A stretch of DNA of 64,000 nucleotides, taken from the NCBI GenBank assembly GCA_022225965.2, contig JAKJXP020000061.1, positions 124,001-188,000 on the forward strand. Reading direction: 5' to 3'. Source of the DNA: Diatrype stigma. Taxonomy: Eukaryota; Ascomycota; Sordariomycetes; Xylariales; Diatrypaceae. Within the stretch, counting starts at the first letter, position 1. Each line of letters begins with the position of its first letter. The notes beneath the pieces are model-generated. The model was not told where the DNA came from and did no database searches. It saw only the letters and a program-made list of their open reading frames with translations. Of the stretch, positions 22,712 to 35,045 are shown piece by piece. A program made the translations under genes and the position numbers.

Positions 22712-24461
22712 GTGGATGAACGGACTGTTGCAACTGCTACCGCATCGGAGAATACAATGCATCAAGTGGAAATCAGGTCATTGTATTGTTTCCCAAGGCG
22801 AGGCGAGATCTGAAAACTATGATTCCGTCTATCTCGTCCATAGCTCCGAGAGACGGAAATCCGAGGCCGACTGACAGTACATACATACATACTACATGTA
22901 TGTAGGTAGTATGTACTCACGGGCACGGTGTTTCCAGGTTGTACTCGTCCAAGGTTGTATTATGTCATCAATACTAACCTTGGACGCTCCCGAGGTCTTC
23001 ATTGGTCTAGATGAAATAGGGCGACACACAGCGCTAGGTAAGTAGGCACTGTAGCGCCAAGTGAGCTCGTTGAAGTTGGCAGAACATACTATTTACGCCC
23101 GCGAAGTATTCCAAGCTTTGTTTCGAATTTCTCGGCTTCAACGTACCTACATAATGTCAATAATAAGGCTAACATGTGCATCAACTTCGCTGCTCTGTTC
23201 CAACGTGGACTTCGTAAATTGAGATCTAAACCCGACATCTGCGGACAAGAAAAGAAAAAAGAAAAAAATCGCATGCGAATGCTGTCAAGGTCGGTATCGG
23301 TATCCACCAAAGAACCGGGAGTACGTGGCTAGTACGAATATCTCAAGTGTTGACTGATTGAATGGTTCGTTCCGTCCATTGGGTTCCAAGTGTCAGACTA
23401 TCACTTACTACCTACTTACTTCGTATGTACGTGAGTTGTTGCCATTGGTAGCGTCGTAGCTTGCTTCGTGGTGCACGTTTGGGAGGTTTCGTACGCATGT
23501 AGGTTTCGTACCTGTCTGTCTGGCTGTATCTGTCCAATCCCGCTACGTCATCTGGTTATAAAAGGGGCCGCAAAACCACCAAAACATCAGGCTCTCTCTC
23601 CATCAGTTCATCCAGCCTTCGCATTGGAAGTGAGTTGTATGTTGTTGTATGGATTCCTACTACTCTACCGACTAATCGATTTCGTCAGCCGGAAGCGAAA
23701 GCAAAGTCGCCAATGCGGGTCGATCTCAAGATTGGTCTGCGAACTGGTTTTTTACTAGCCGGGGCTGCTGGGTATCCGCCAGGACAGGAGGCGGTCTCCA
23801 GCAGGAGGCGGTCTCCAGGGCTGTATCCAGGGCTGTAAGGGGTCAGATAGATCCACTACACATGCATATCGTACATTAGGTGTGTAATTGGCATTTTTGC
23901 CTTCGACCTCTTGCATAGCACTTCTTTATAAGCAGCGTGTATCGGATGATGATCTCTATACCTTTGCATACTTATTACTTATGTAGCACACATAGAATAT
24001 ATAGGAAATCCCCTTCTAGGTCGCAGTTTTACGACTTATAGGCGTCCGAGTTGGGGCACAGCAGGCAGCAGCGAGCAAATACAGCATACGGGTACTGTAG
24101 CAAACCAACCGACTTACCGGTTCAAGGGCTGACTCTACCTAAGTCACAAGTCACAAGTCACTCTACACGTCGCACATGATTTATTAGAGCGAACTCGTGC
24201 CTTCCGGCCGAAACTGCACTCTTCTCGCAACTGCATGGTGCCTGCCTTGCCTCTTACCCACCTGCACTTACCTCCTTAGGTTATATTGCAAGGTAGTGCC
24301 AAGGCAAGAACCGGGAACCTGGGGTTGGGGGTAAACATCGTCGCCAACAACAACAACAACTACAAGGTCACAAGAGCCTAGGGATCGAAGGCCATCTGAT
24401 CTATTTCCACAACTCCCCGTGTCCGTGTCCGCTCCCACCACGGGCCACTTAGGTAGCAGCC
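22712..24461. other. Divergent intergenic region
   Basis: Contains the promoters of AIM32 (leftward) and the ceramidase-like gene (rightward). It has GTAG/GTAC-rich simple sequence around 22880-22915, an inverted repeat at 22946-22986, and CAA repeats at about 24347-24361. No gene is supported. Confidence 0.55.
22946..22986. repeat. Perfect 11-bp inverted repeat with 19-bp loop
   Basis: CGTCCAAGGTT at 22946-22956 is exactly complementary to AACCTTGGACG at 22976-22986. It could be a transcription-factor dyad, a hairpin or a mobile-element footprint; nothing in the flanks decides. Confidence 0.8.
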
Positions 24462-26531
24462 ATGGCTCCTCCTGCCGGCTCCAGCTCTTCCACGCCCGAC
24501 GGCAACGGCAGCGGCGGCGGCGGCGGCGGCGGCGGCAGTAGGGTCATCCCGACGTACAAGATCGACCTGGGGCGGCCGCCGCAGCTGCGGTACGCCGAGG
24601 TGGCGCGGGACTTCGGCGAGCGCATGCGCGGGCTGCGCAACCTGTTCGACGAGATCCTGGCCCTGCTGTTCCCCGCGGCCATCGTGCGGCGCGCCGTCAA
24701 GCTGCTGGCGCGGAGGGCGCTGTACCGCCTCCGCGACGAGGACGAGACCCTCGAGATCCGGAGTATCGCCCAGGCCGCTGGCCTCGAGCTGTACCTGCTC
24801 GTCGTCTTCAACACTGTTCTCGATTATTTATTGGGCTGGTAAGTGTAAAAACCTCGATTACCTCGAAAGTGGAAAAAGAAGGAAAAGAGTAAAAGAGGCT
24901 AACTCTAAATGTTGCAGTACGTCCGGTGCTGTCCGGGTGAAGCCGTCACCGATGACGCCGAGAGCGGCAGCGGCAGCGGCAAAAGCGGCGGCGGCGAATG
25001 GTGCCAAGACCGATAAGAATACCGTGCGGCTCATGCACTTCCGGACGCTAGACTGGGGCATGGACCGGCTGCGGGACCTACTGGTTGTGTTAGAGTTCGT
25101 GGACTCAACTTCGGAGAGTCCCGATCGGGTTCTCGCTCGTTCGATCACGTACGCTGGTTTTGTCGGGACACTTACGGCTGTTAGGTAGGCGAGGGATCTT
25201 TTATTATTATTATCTTATATACCCCCCACCCCACCCCACTGCCTTCTTTCAGTTGGGAAAAGAGGCTCCCCCAGAACCAATTTCCACTGTCAGGGGCTAA
25301 GTTTTGATTTGCTAATCGCTGTTCGACTTGCAGAGAGAACATGTCGATCTCGATGAATTTCCGCCCGAACCACACATGTTCCACGCACTCTCTATGGCTA
25401 CACCAACTCTTGGTGCTCTTAGGGCGCCGCCCCTCGCTCCCGTCCATCTTGCGATCCTTCATCCTAGACGGGGCGTATACCTCTCCCCAAAAAGAAGCAG
25501 GCGCGCCAGGGACTCCTTGTTCTGCCACCCCTGAAGCTTCTACGCCTACTAGAGCTTCCACACCCCAGCAGCCGCAGCCACGACGGACCCGTAGCCATCG
25601 CCAGAGCCATAGCCAGAGCTCCAGCTTCAATTTCAAGCCCAACTCCAACCCCAAGCTCAGCCTGAAAGACCAAGCCCAGCGGCTCGCAACCATGACGAGC
25701 GCGCCGTGCTACCTGGTGCTGTGCGACGGGACGGAGGTGGCGGCGATCGAGAAGGACCTGACGGTGGGCAGCGTGCGGACGTCGACCGACTTCCTGGTGC
25801 ACACAAACCACGACGTGCACGAGGCGGAGGCGTCGTCAGACCCGAGCGCCATACCGGGCGTGTCGCTGGCCCCCAACAACAAGGGGCCTTTGCTCGCCTT
25901 TGAGGAGTGGCTCGAGGAGTCGACGACCCGGCGCGACTCGGTCGCCAAGAAGTGGAGGCGCCACCTGCAGCGGAACTACCCTGCTTTTTTCGCGGCTTCC
26001 ACCTCTGTCTCTGCTTCTACCCCTGCGCCTGCTCCTACACCAGCGCCTGCTCCTGCCCCTCGCCCTGCAACTCCAGTGCGTTCGACACGGCGGAGCGGGG
26101 ACTCTCTCACCAATCTCAGTATTAGCAGCAGTCGCAGGCGGTTACGTAGCAACCGAAGCCTGAACGAAAATCATCTAAGCCAAAGCCAAAGTTCGATTAT
26201 TCCAAACCACGATCAGGGTCAGGGTCAGGGTCAGAACGGTTACGGCGATAACAGAGGCCTTAGTCCTAAGAAGAAAAGCTCGCCTACCACCGCCACCACC
26301 ACAGCCACGGCTACAGCCACCGCCGCAGCTGCCGCGGACGACGACGCCGACAACAACAACAGCAGCACCGAGGAGAACAAACCGAGCATCACCCTAGCCA
26401 CGCTGAAGCGGTGGATCCAAGCGGATCCGGTCACGAACGAATGCACGCATTTCTCGTGCATCATGGATCCGAAGTTGGGCGAGATCCGGTGGATCGAGAG
26501 CTTGGAGCCGGCGCCTGAGGACGAGGGTTAG
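24462..26531 (+). CDS. Acid-ceramidase/NAAA-like N-terminal-nucleophile amidohydrolase
   Basis: Predicted Ntn hydrolase related to acid ceramidase and N-acylethanolamine acid amidase, cleaving an amide bond in N-acyl lipids. Exons 24462-24838, 24918-25184 and 25334-26531 give 613 residues. The NAAA-beta segment is VIPTYKIDLGRPPQLRYAEV. The nucleophile Cys is codon 126, split by intron 1; splicing creates GCTSGAVRV, equivalent to the Cys-Thr-Ser start of the mature beta chain in human acid ceramidase. Next come MHFRTLDWGMD, TYAGFVGTLTAVR and ENMSISMNFR, matching the catalytic Arg, Asp and Asn regions of the family. FLVHTNHDVH also fits the family. It is much longer than the human enzyme (395) because of two low-complexity insertions. 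No signal peptide is evident: the N-terminus is Ser/Gly-rich, so cytosolic or unconventional location is possible. Substrate unproven. Confidence 0.82.
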
Positions 26532-27378
26532 GATTAGGATAGGAAAGGCAAGGCAAGGAGGGCAATGATGACATGGAAAAGTTACGAAGGGGGGGGGGCA
26601 AGGAGCGAGTGTTGGTTGCTGGCTGGCTGGCTTTGGCATGGGTATTGGTATTGGCATGGGAACTGTATACCCTCGTCTTTGGCGTTATAGGAAAGAGAAC
26701 ATCTGTTATTGAAGGTTGTCAAGGGAGCGGGAGCGAGCGGGTTACTATTGCGATAGACTTGGCGATGATTGACGGGGCACATAGACAGGCAGAAAACTTC
26801 ATTACGCCACCTATGCACATGAAAGACGATTGATTTAAAACGGACTAGTAAATTCCGTACAACGGGAGAAAGGAGGAGGGAGGGTGGGAGTAGCGTCTAC
26901 CTATCCTACCTATCATCTGATTTAACTTAACAGGGCAGATGAGATGAGGGCATATGGGATGGGGGACTCTATAAAATATCTCACGATAAAGTTGGGACGG
27001 TCAACATTGCCAAAGCATCTTTATTAGGTCAATCTATGGGGCTATTTTAGCAGGGTATCTCTCTCCAACAGAAACGACAGGGCTTCTGCTATAACAACTG
27101 AAGTGAAGGTGTTCGTTCTAACAGGAAAAAAGTGCAGCAATGCAAGGGAGTACATGTTAGCACATGCTCATCCTCCTGGATCGCAGCGTGGCATGGATCA
27201 GCGTACAGCGCGCTGGCAATTGCCATATATGTCATGGTGCCCTGCTTGAATAGCATCCCGGAAACCCTTCCTGGCTTGATTGGAGCCAGGTCTTGCTCTA
27301 GACTCACTCTGATGAGCATAGCAGAAGCTCTAGACTTAGACGACACCGCTCGGGATCCATTCTTCAACAAAGTCATGC
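26532..27378. other. Intergenic region between convergent genes
   Basis: Holds the 3' ends of the ceramidase-like gene and of the methyltransferase-like gene. Only short, motif-free open frames are present. Confidence 0.55.
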
Positions 27379-29384
27379 TCAAGAATCCTTCACTGCAACG
27401 ATGTGAGAGTATTGCCAATACGTCCCATTCTCGCGGCACTCCTGAAGGATGTCTTCCTCATCATACCACCAGCTCTTAGCACGGACAAAGCTTCCCCAGA
27501 CCTCTTTCCACAACATTCTAGTGACAAGACTGCAAAGTTCCTCTTTCACAGTCGGGTATTCCTCTTTGGGTACAGCGGGTACTGAAACAGTCGAGATGGT
27601 GCTTCCTTTTCCACGGAGCTTTCCAACACGTAGCCAGTCGGGGAATATACGGTTGGGATAAGTCGTGCGGAACTCCCTCTCAAGCTCAACCAGTAGGTTA
27701 TCGAACATCCACTGTCTTAGCAACGGTCCCATTGATGACGATACTGGTTGAGGGTCAATGAGTGTCAGATGTAAAGCTCCGCCGGGTGTCAGACAGCGGT
27801 GGATTTGGCGCAGGAATGGTGGGATATCTGTCGCCGGGAACAAGGCCGGCATTGACAGACAGGTAACCATTGTATAGAAGCGCGGTGCCAAAGGTCTGAA
27901 GGCAGCAGAAGTCGAGACGGTAGGTACGAGGATCGGCTGGACATTTGGAAAAAGGTTGGGGGATATGGGTGATTGTGAAAGATGCGCCAATGAAACTTGA
28001 GGATAAAGTGCCGCGAGGAAAGAGGCCGAGGCTAAAACCAGTGTCAGTGTTTTCCAAAACGAACCAGGTGGCAGCATGCTTACATTGAGTCTCGTAAAGA
28101 GCAAGAATCCGAGGAGCCCGCGAAGATCGTCCACTCGCAATGGTGTTATCAACATAGCCCAGTTCGGCATATCCGCCCGTGCTATGAAGAGCAGACAACA
28201 CCCAACGTTTCTTGGTCATCTCAAGCTCCTTGTAGATCGTACTATCCGATGCATCACCCATACCGGCCTTGATGTTAGCCAGAATTAGCTCCTCGCTCGC
28301 CATTGCCATCATCCGAACTTCACGCTGCAATGCCACGATATCCGGGGACATATAATGATCAACTTCTGCACTTGTAGGTGATGCTTGTAGTCTGTCTTCG
28401 GGTGATGCTGAGCGGCCTCGCTTAGTTGGAGTGCACTGCCACTCGTGTGGTGGCTTCCAGGCCTCTCGGTTCGTGTCTCCATCATCGACTTGCCAGGTAG
28501 GTTTGCGTAGGATCAAGGCATTCGGGGTTCCAGTGAGCGGTGGGGTATGTGGTGATCGCAACGGAGGCATCAGGAACTCGGTATCGCCAATAGTCAGAGG
28601 CGTTCGAAGAAGCGCATCAGAATCAGAACCTTGTGTACCATCATAGCAAGCTAACCCGTCATCGGGTACCTCTGATGAGGGAGTGACGGCCTTTTCACCC
28701 TCAGCTGAGATATGAACCTCAGAAATCAGATGATCAATGTCTATATCCGGAGTTCTGGCAGATGATGTGACATCAGTGGTTCTCGTGACGAAAGAGGATG
28801 GCCCTAATGGCTGAAACAGGTATTCCGACTTGTTGGCGAGAATGGAATCTCTCACACATGTTCCACTAGCCCAGGTACTGACGCTAGCAGCAGATGGCTG
28901 AGTGCACTTAGAGAGTATGGAGTCTAAGAGTCCGTGGTATTAGCCAATATACATGAGGGTAGGGGGTAATATTCTTACCTCGAGACGACACGCTGGAGAC
29001 TGCATCGCCAAAGTCAAGTGGTCGAACAGGTTGAAAAGGCCCTAGGGTTGGCTTTACGGTGATCTCAGAGCCATCGGGATGAGAAAGCAGGGTTTTGACG
29101 CCGTAAGTCGAATCGCCCTTATCTCTAACTCTTTCGTCGATGGGTGGTTTTTGTGGGGTGACTGGCTTTTCTGCACTCGAGGGCCTTCCCTGCAACTTTC
29201 GGGATCTTGGGATGAACAAACCAAACCCACGCTCACTCGAGGAGGAACTATGCGTTGACATAGATCGACGGGTACCCTCTAACGTCTTGTTGCCCTTCCC
29301 CTTTGGGTTTCCCTCTTGGTCCCTCTTCGCTATTCTCTCCTTGAGGAGCTCCCGATTGGGATCTGTCCAGAGTACATCAAACAT
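27379..29384 (-). CDS. Putative SAM-dependent methyltransferase with disordered N-terminus
   Basis: Exons 29384-28979, 28923-28084 and 28031-27379 give 632 residues. About the first 400 are low-complexity, Ser/Thr/Pro-rich and probably disordered (for example STHSSSSSERGFGLFIPRSR). The C-terminal ~230 residues look like a class I methyltransferase core. The block FYTMVTCLSMPALFPATDIP precedes FLRQIHRCLTPGGALHLTLI, the typical post-motif stretch in which LxPGGxLHLxLID follows a helix. The canonical GxGxG SAM loop is not obvious, so catalytic function is an inference. Fungal proteins of this architecture are usually labelled methyltransferase-type. Both introns are GT-AG and phase-consistent. 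The partner and substrate are unknown. Confidence 0.7.
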
Positions 29385-29953
29385 GGTTTTGTTGTCCCGT
29401 TGTAGAAAGTTGTATTAGTCCAACGATGGCTACAACATAAGCTGAGCCGGAGCCTGTGGATTTTTATACCCCCTTTCGAGAGCGAAAACACCACACGTAT
29501 GTTAGTAGTAGAAAATTGGATGGTGATCCCAAGTCGAGCAGTAAGATGGTTACTGCAGCCGCCTAGGTTGGGAATAGCAGTAGCGGCGCAGCGGTTCAGA
29601 GGATATAGTTGTATCAAGTCAAGACATGCTACCCGCATGGAAGGAATGGCGGAAGTTACCAGATCCTGATGAACTGTGATGACTGGATGCTATGAGGATA
29701 TGATAGTAGCCTCGTGACTTGATGCTGAAAACGTGGGCAATCTTTTCAGGTAAATCTTGAGTGGTGGGAAGTTGAAATGACTCTTGGATGAAATTTGCAA
29801 GGATTGGGGTAGACGCAGGTATGTAGGTACCTATGTATTCGACCCAGATGTCTGGACTCGCGTTGCTTGGTAACCTGCAACCAGAAGAGCTGCGGGGTAC
29901 CACGAGCAGGGGACAATCGGTTCAATTAGGTTAATCCAGGTATAAGGATGAAA

Positions 29954-29980
29954 GATGTAGGATGTAGGATGTAGGATGTA
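29954..29980. repeat. GATGTAG tandem repeat (nearly 4 units)
   Basis: Three full GATGTAG units followed by GATGTA, in the promoter side of the methyltransferase-like gene. Confidence 0.8.
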
Positions 29981-32900
29981 TAGAGTATGGAGGATGTAGG
30001 TATGGGCATCAAACGTAGGCAAGTATAGTACAAAACTGGCGGGCTTGATGATAGGGAAGAGGGAGACAAGAAAGAATGATGGTGCTGATGATTCTGATGG
30101 GCCAAAGTTAAAGGTGAGACAAATGTGATACAAATCCAAAGTGGGTGCGCAGTGCACACGCGGGTTTTGGAGTTGAAAGCAGGCAGTCTGCAGAGCAGGT
30201 GCGTCGAGGAACCAGAAACGAGAACACGCACCTTCCCGCTGATGGGTTTTCAAGCAGTTCCAAACACAACGCGTGCCACTGATAAGGAACCTTCAAGTTT
30301 TCTTAGGCCGGTTCTCTGATTATCGAAGGTACCTAGGTAGGTAGATTAGTACTGGATGTATGTAGTCCAGGCAGATCAGGCAGGCCAAGCAGGTCAAGCT
30401 GGTCACGCTGGAACATGTTGCTTAACGTACCTATGAGCCTACTATGGTAACAGGTACTGTAGGTAGGTAGGTAGACTGACTGGAGGTAGTAGACACCCGT
30501 GGACCAGTGCGACTGCGTCCTATAGGCATCTGAGATAGGTGGATACTGGATACCTACGCCGATGCTGTTCGAGGTCAACCATCCCATACGCATTGTACAT
30601 ACTCAGGTAGCCACACAGCACAAATACCTGCAGTGGACACAATAGGCGCATCATGTACGCGCATGCAGCACGGTTCTACCAAATGTATGGTGGTAGGTAC
30701 CTTACATTGATATGTATACCACCTGCATAATGCCATGCATGCTTCGTCGCCCTCGATACCTACATATGTACGTATCATTTCCAGCCTTCAACTGCTTCCA
30801 GGGTCGTCATTGGAGTCGGCTCCTCTACTGCCTTATCTTAGACACCTCCAGTCCCTGTCTGCAGAATATATAATCATGCCTACCTATTCGATATGAATGG
30901 ACCATGTTCTGGACTCGTACTGTTACTGCCATCCAACTCCATACATAGGATATCTTTCGATTTGACCCCAATACAAGCCAACTGCTGATGTAACATGACG
31001 GGTCTAATCAGGAGTAGGTTGGGGTTAGAATAGCACCTCAGCTTGGATCTAATCAGGAGACCCGGAGAATAAAGGGGGTTGGTCAAGGTAGCCTTTGGTT
31101 CGAATTACGGCACGGATACTCTAAGTATTCTGTAGAGCTTGATGAATAACCCAGATATCCTAGCTTAGAACCAAGACCACTTCTGTGGGTGTGCTACGGA
31201 AAGGGGCTGGGATTAAGACATTACAAGCCATATATTATACTTGTGCAACACGTCAATCCGTTTTGGGGTTTTACTCCAGGGTTTCTGAGATTCCGGTTAC
31301 ACTAATCCACCGTAGGCATTGCACAATCGCCGTCAAAGCACACGGGTAGCTGGTCAAAGGATGGCCAGGTCCTTCATATACAAGGAGTATATAGCCAGCA
31401 TGCTTGATATTGCCCCGTGAGCCCTACAAAAGGAACCCAATCGTGAATATAGCCGATCGGATCTCCATCTGTCTCAATTGCCATTCAGCTGGATCACCTG
31501 TCCATGCATGTTCCTGAGTACACCATGTGTTTACTGACGTAAGACAGATCGAAGTAATGTTTCCCCTATTCCTTTCAAGTTCATTGGTCGCTATAACGTG
31601 ACCCCTTACTGATCATCACATAAGGACTTGGTGAAAACTGGCTCATGTTTGCTTCGTTCTCTGCAGTCTGCCTAATACTATTTCGAAGCGGTCAACCTCA
31701 AGTCAGACAGCTACTACTGATCATTTCCTTGGATGCTATATCCTGACAGATTATTGCATGATGCAACCGAGTCTATGGCCGAATCGTAGCTCCTGCTAAG
31801 CCACGTCCTTATTGTCGATATCGTCCATTGTGAGTGGATACGTATGAATATTGGCACGTATTTGTTGTAGCTGATCCAATGAGTAAGTAGTCTCTGGTTT
31901 CGATTCGAGGATAGTTTCACTACTCAGTTGTACACCGTGACACTGAGAAAATGTGGCGTATCTGACTAGACACATACCCATGCTGAGTGGCTACCTGGCA
32001 TATAGTCATGATCTGCAATCTAGGTCCGGCCCGTAGTTTTCACTCCAGCCGAAGGGCCCGAATCATCAAGCACAACAGGGTTGTTTTAGACAATTGGGCT
32101 TTGTTCAAGACTGTTGTCAATTATTTGTTAATTGGAGATAGGGTTCAGCCATGTAGCCAGTGTTGGCTACCTATGACTACATGCAACTGTTGATGGAAGG
32201 TCTAAGGAAATCACAATGTGAACCAGATATCTCCGAGTAGGTACCTCCATGACAATAGCTCGAAATCATGGATCTTCCTTCCTCGATAGGTAGAAATGTA
32301 TGGTTCATTATGTTATCCAGAACAAAATGTTTTAGCTTTCTGCTCTTCCAAATACGACTCCAACGAGCAAATTTTGTACAGATTGCAGAATGTCAAGTTG
32401 ACTCTTACAGCACTAGCTATAAAGTATCAACTGATTCTTCGGGGGGTTTGAAGGGAGGTTGTGGGGAGTCTTGTGATTGCAGTTTGTCGATACTTGAGTT
32501 ATTGCAGACTGGTCCTATGTAAATCTATAGCTCTTATCACTTTCTCAAGAGAAACATATAGTCTTACAAATTGGAACAAGATGCGCCATACGTGTTTGCA
32601 AAGGTTTATAGCAATACTTTATAGGCGTAGGGACTTGTTTAACATCACCAAGGGGTTTTAGTGTTCTAGTATGCTAGCAATGGATCAATGGGAGCAGAAT
32701 ATATAGGTTCCTAGGCTATTCTTCTGAAGAAAGAAGCTTAAACAAACTATCTTCGTTCTGCAACTAGCAAAAGCTGTATATACTAGTAGGCGGGTAGAAG
32801 TATATTTAGTGTGGAAAGGAAGCCCATATCATATTGATGCACACAGGACACACGGCCTGGCTTCCCCGGAAGGCCAGGATGGTATAGGACTAGATCCATA

Positions 32901-34166
32901 TCCCATCTCCGCTCTTGTACCACCTGAAATATTGATCGGTGTGACAGCATATTTCGGTAATTGGAAAAATATTCCCGTAGGTCTTAGGTGCCATTCCGTC
33001 TCGCCAATCCTTGCCTTGTAGTACAACCTCAAGTCTTGAAGCCTATTCCCGTGGATGCTGATTAGACGAACAATTACAGGGACGCGGGTAGGTAACGTGC
33101 ATGTTTGTGTTTGCATCTCTTGCCCCTCTGCAGTCCACAAGTGGGTTCAAAATCGGCGCCGCTTCTAATGGACAGTGCAAGTGTAGAGGAGAGGCACAGA
33201 GCCGAACGGCATATATAGCCGTAGAAGCAGGTACACTGCATTGTGGCAACTGACTGGTAACATGCAGATTCAGACGGACGAACCAAAGGCGCTGGTTTTT
33301 TGCTTAGGCCTGTGAAGCAGCGTGATGAAAGTAGCTTGTCCTCTGCTCAAGGCCGGAAAATGGCATGTGGAATCCGCATAGCTGTTAGCTGAGGAACCCC
33401 CATTGACATCCCGAGACCAAGATTTCTGTCAATGATGCATTTGTTATCGGCGTTATTACAGTAGATAAGGAAAGGCTCTTAAACGTGGGAATCCCTTGAC
33501 GCATATCTGAAGGTAGGATAGCGGTACGAAAGGGCAGAAGCAAATGCAAGAGCTCTTGTTTCCTTACGCATGAATAATCACACCATTGCCCCCTTGGCGA
33601 CTCTGACAAGGAGTCCCGCCCTTGTTCGCTAAGCTAGTGTTACTGAGACGAAAGGCGACCTCCTATCCTGACAAGCCCTCACCACACACTCTATCCCCAG
33701 GACTGTGCACATTCATTAGCACCTAAGACCGTCTTCCCACCACTAGATCGATAACACACCCAGGCCTTGGCAGAAAGACTCTTTGCTGGCGATCGTTTTT
33801 GACGACATGGGAGTCTGATGCTGATAAGCCCAACACCAGAAGACCACTGACCCTCAATTGCAGGAGACTGGACGAAGAAAAAAAAATACTTCAGCACTGC
33901 AACTGGTCCTACTAGCACTTGCCTCTCCTGTGGTCAACAAGGTCCTTTGTTTTGGCTGTCCTACAAGAAATACGAGACTCAATAAGGATCTGCAACACAT
34001 CTCTGCAAGCTGATACCTGATTGCACAGCGTATCTAGACGTGAACTTGGGTTTGACCTCAACACATTTCGGTATCACTGAGGCACGCAGAAGTGGGCATC
34101 ATCCCAGACTTCAACTCAGGCATCACCTCGGACATCATTCAGTGAAGTAACGGCATCTGATTAGAG

Positions 34167-34189
34167 GTATGTATGTATGTATGTATGTA
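34167..34189. repeat. GTAT microsatellite
   Basis: Nearly six perfect GTAT units in the spacer upstream of the AzgA-type gene. Confidence 0.85.
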
Positions 34190-35045
34190 CCTTTCTGCAG
34201 ACAAGCACTTACCCAGGTACCTACATGCAGATATTCTACCTACTACCGGTACGTACTACCTACATCCTTTTCTACTACCGACATCTGGACCTAATCACAA
34301 CCAGCACAGGTGGTCCGAGGTGTTTATCTGGATACATACTAAGCAAGGGTGGCCCTTCCTTCCTTCTTTTATTTTGCTACCCCGACGACTTGGTAACCTA
34401 CTGCCTGCCTACCTACACGCAATAAGCAACTACGGCTGAATCGCCGAGTTGACGGCAACGTGGGAACTGCCCCTTCCTCCCAAGATCACGTTCTCTCCGT
34501 TGTCAGTATCCTGAACAGGACCTTGAAACACATCGAAAACAACACAGGAAAACCTACTTAGTCAATGCCCATCCCGATCAGATAACTTGGAAGAACCAAA
34601 GGACCACATCCGGACTGAAGAGTTGGCATCTGCCTACTACCTAGGTACCTACCTATCTACCTGGGTACCTACACAGGAACCTGGTGGCACAGTTGATTTC
34701 TGCCTTTTATCAATTGTTGCCAATCTGGGACCGACTAACAACTTCACCCATCCCACCTTTGACTTTCTTGATCCTCGGTTCTGACTATCCTATCGGCACC
34801 ACTTCATATCCATCCTCCTCTTAGCCCATCTTTCTTCACCACCGAGCGCAACCTGGCGCAGAAGCATCCTTTCGTTCTCCCTTTCTTCCCTATCTATTTG
34901 GCAGACGGCAGACAGGACTGTTTCCATTGATCTTAGCCATCAACCGTTGAACGTTGTGGTGCATTACTACCTAGTGGCAACGCCAGCCATCCTCCCATAT
35001 CGACCCACGGACGTCATCATTGGGGAAAGCTCATATCAGAGCAAG

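Larger units (their letters stand above)
29385..35045. other. Long intergenic region with simple repeats
   Basis: About 5.7 kb between the divergent methyltransferase-like and AzgA genes. No motif-bearing reading frame or coherent exon chain was found. Repeats include GATGTAG units at 29954-29980, GTAT units at 34167-34189 and GGTACCTAGGTAGG-type palindromes at 30329-30340 and 34638-34650. A short minus-strand frame at 31796-31981 has protein-like composition but no partners. The 34.5-35.0 kb part should be the AzgA promoter; a CAGATAA (GATA-type) site lies near 34579. Confidence 0.5.
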
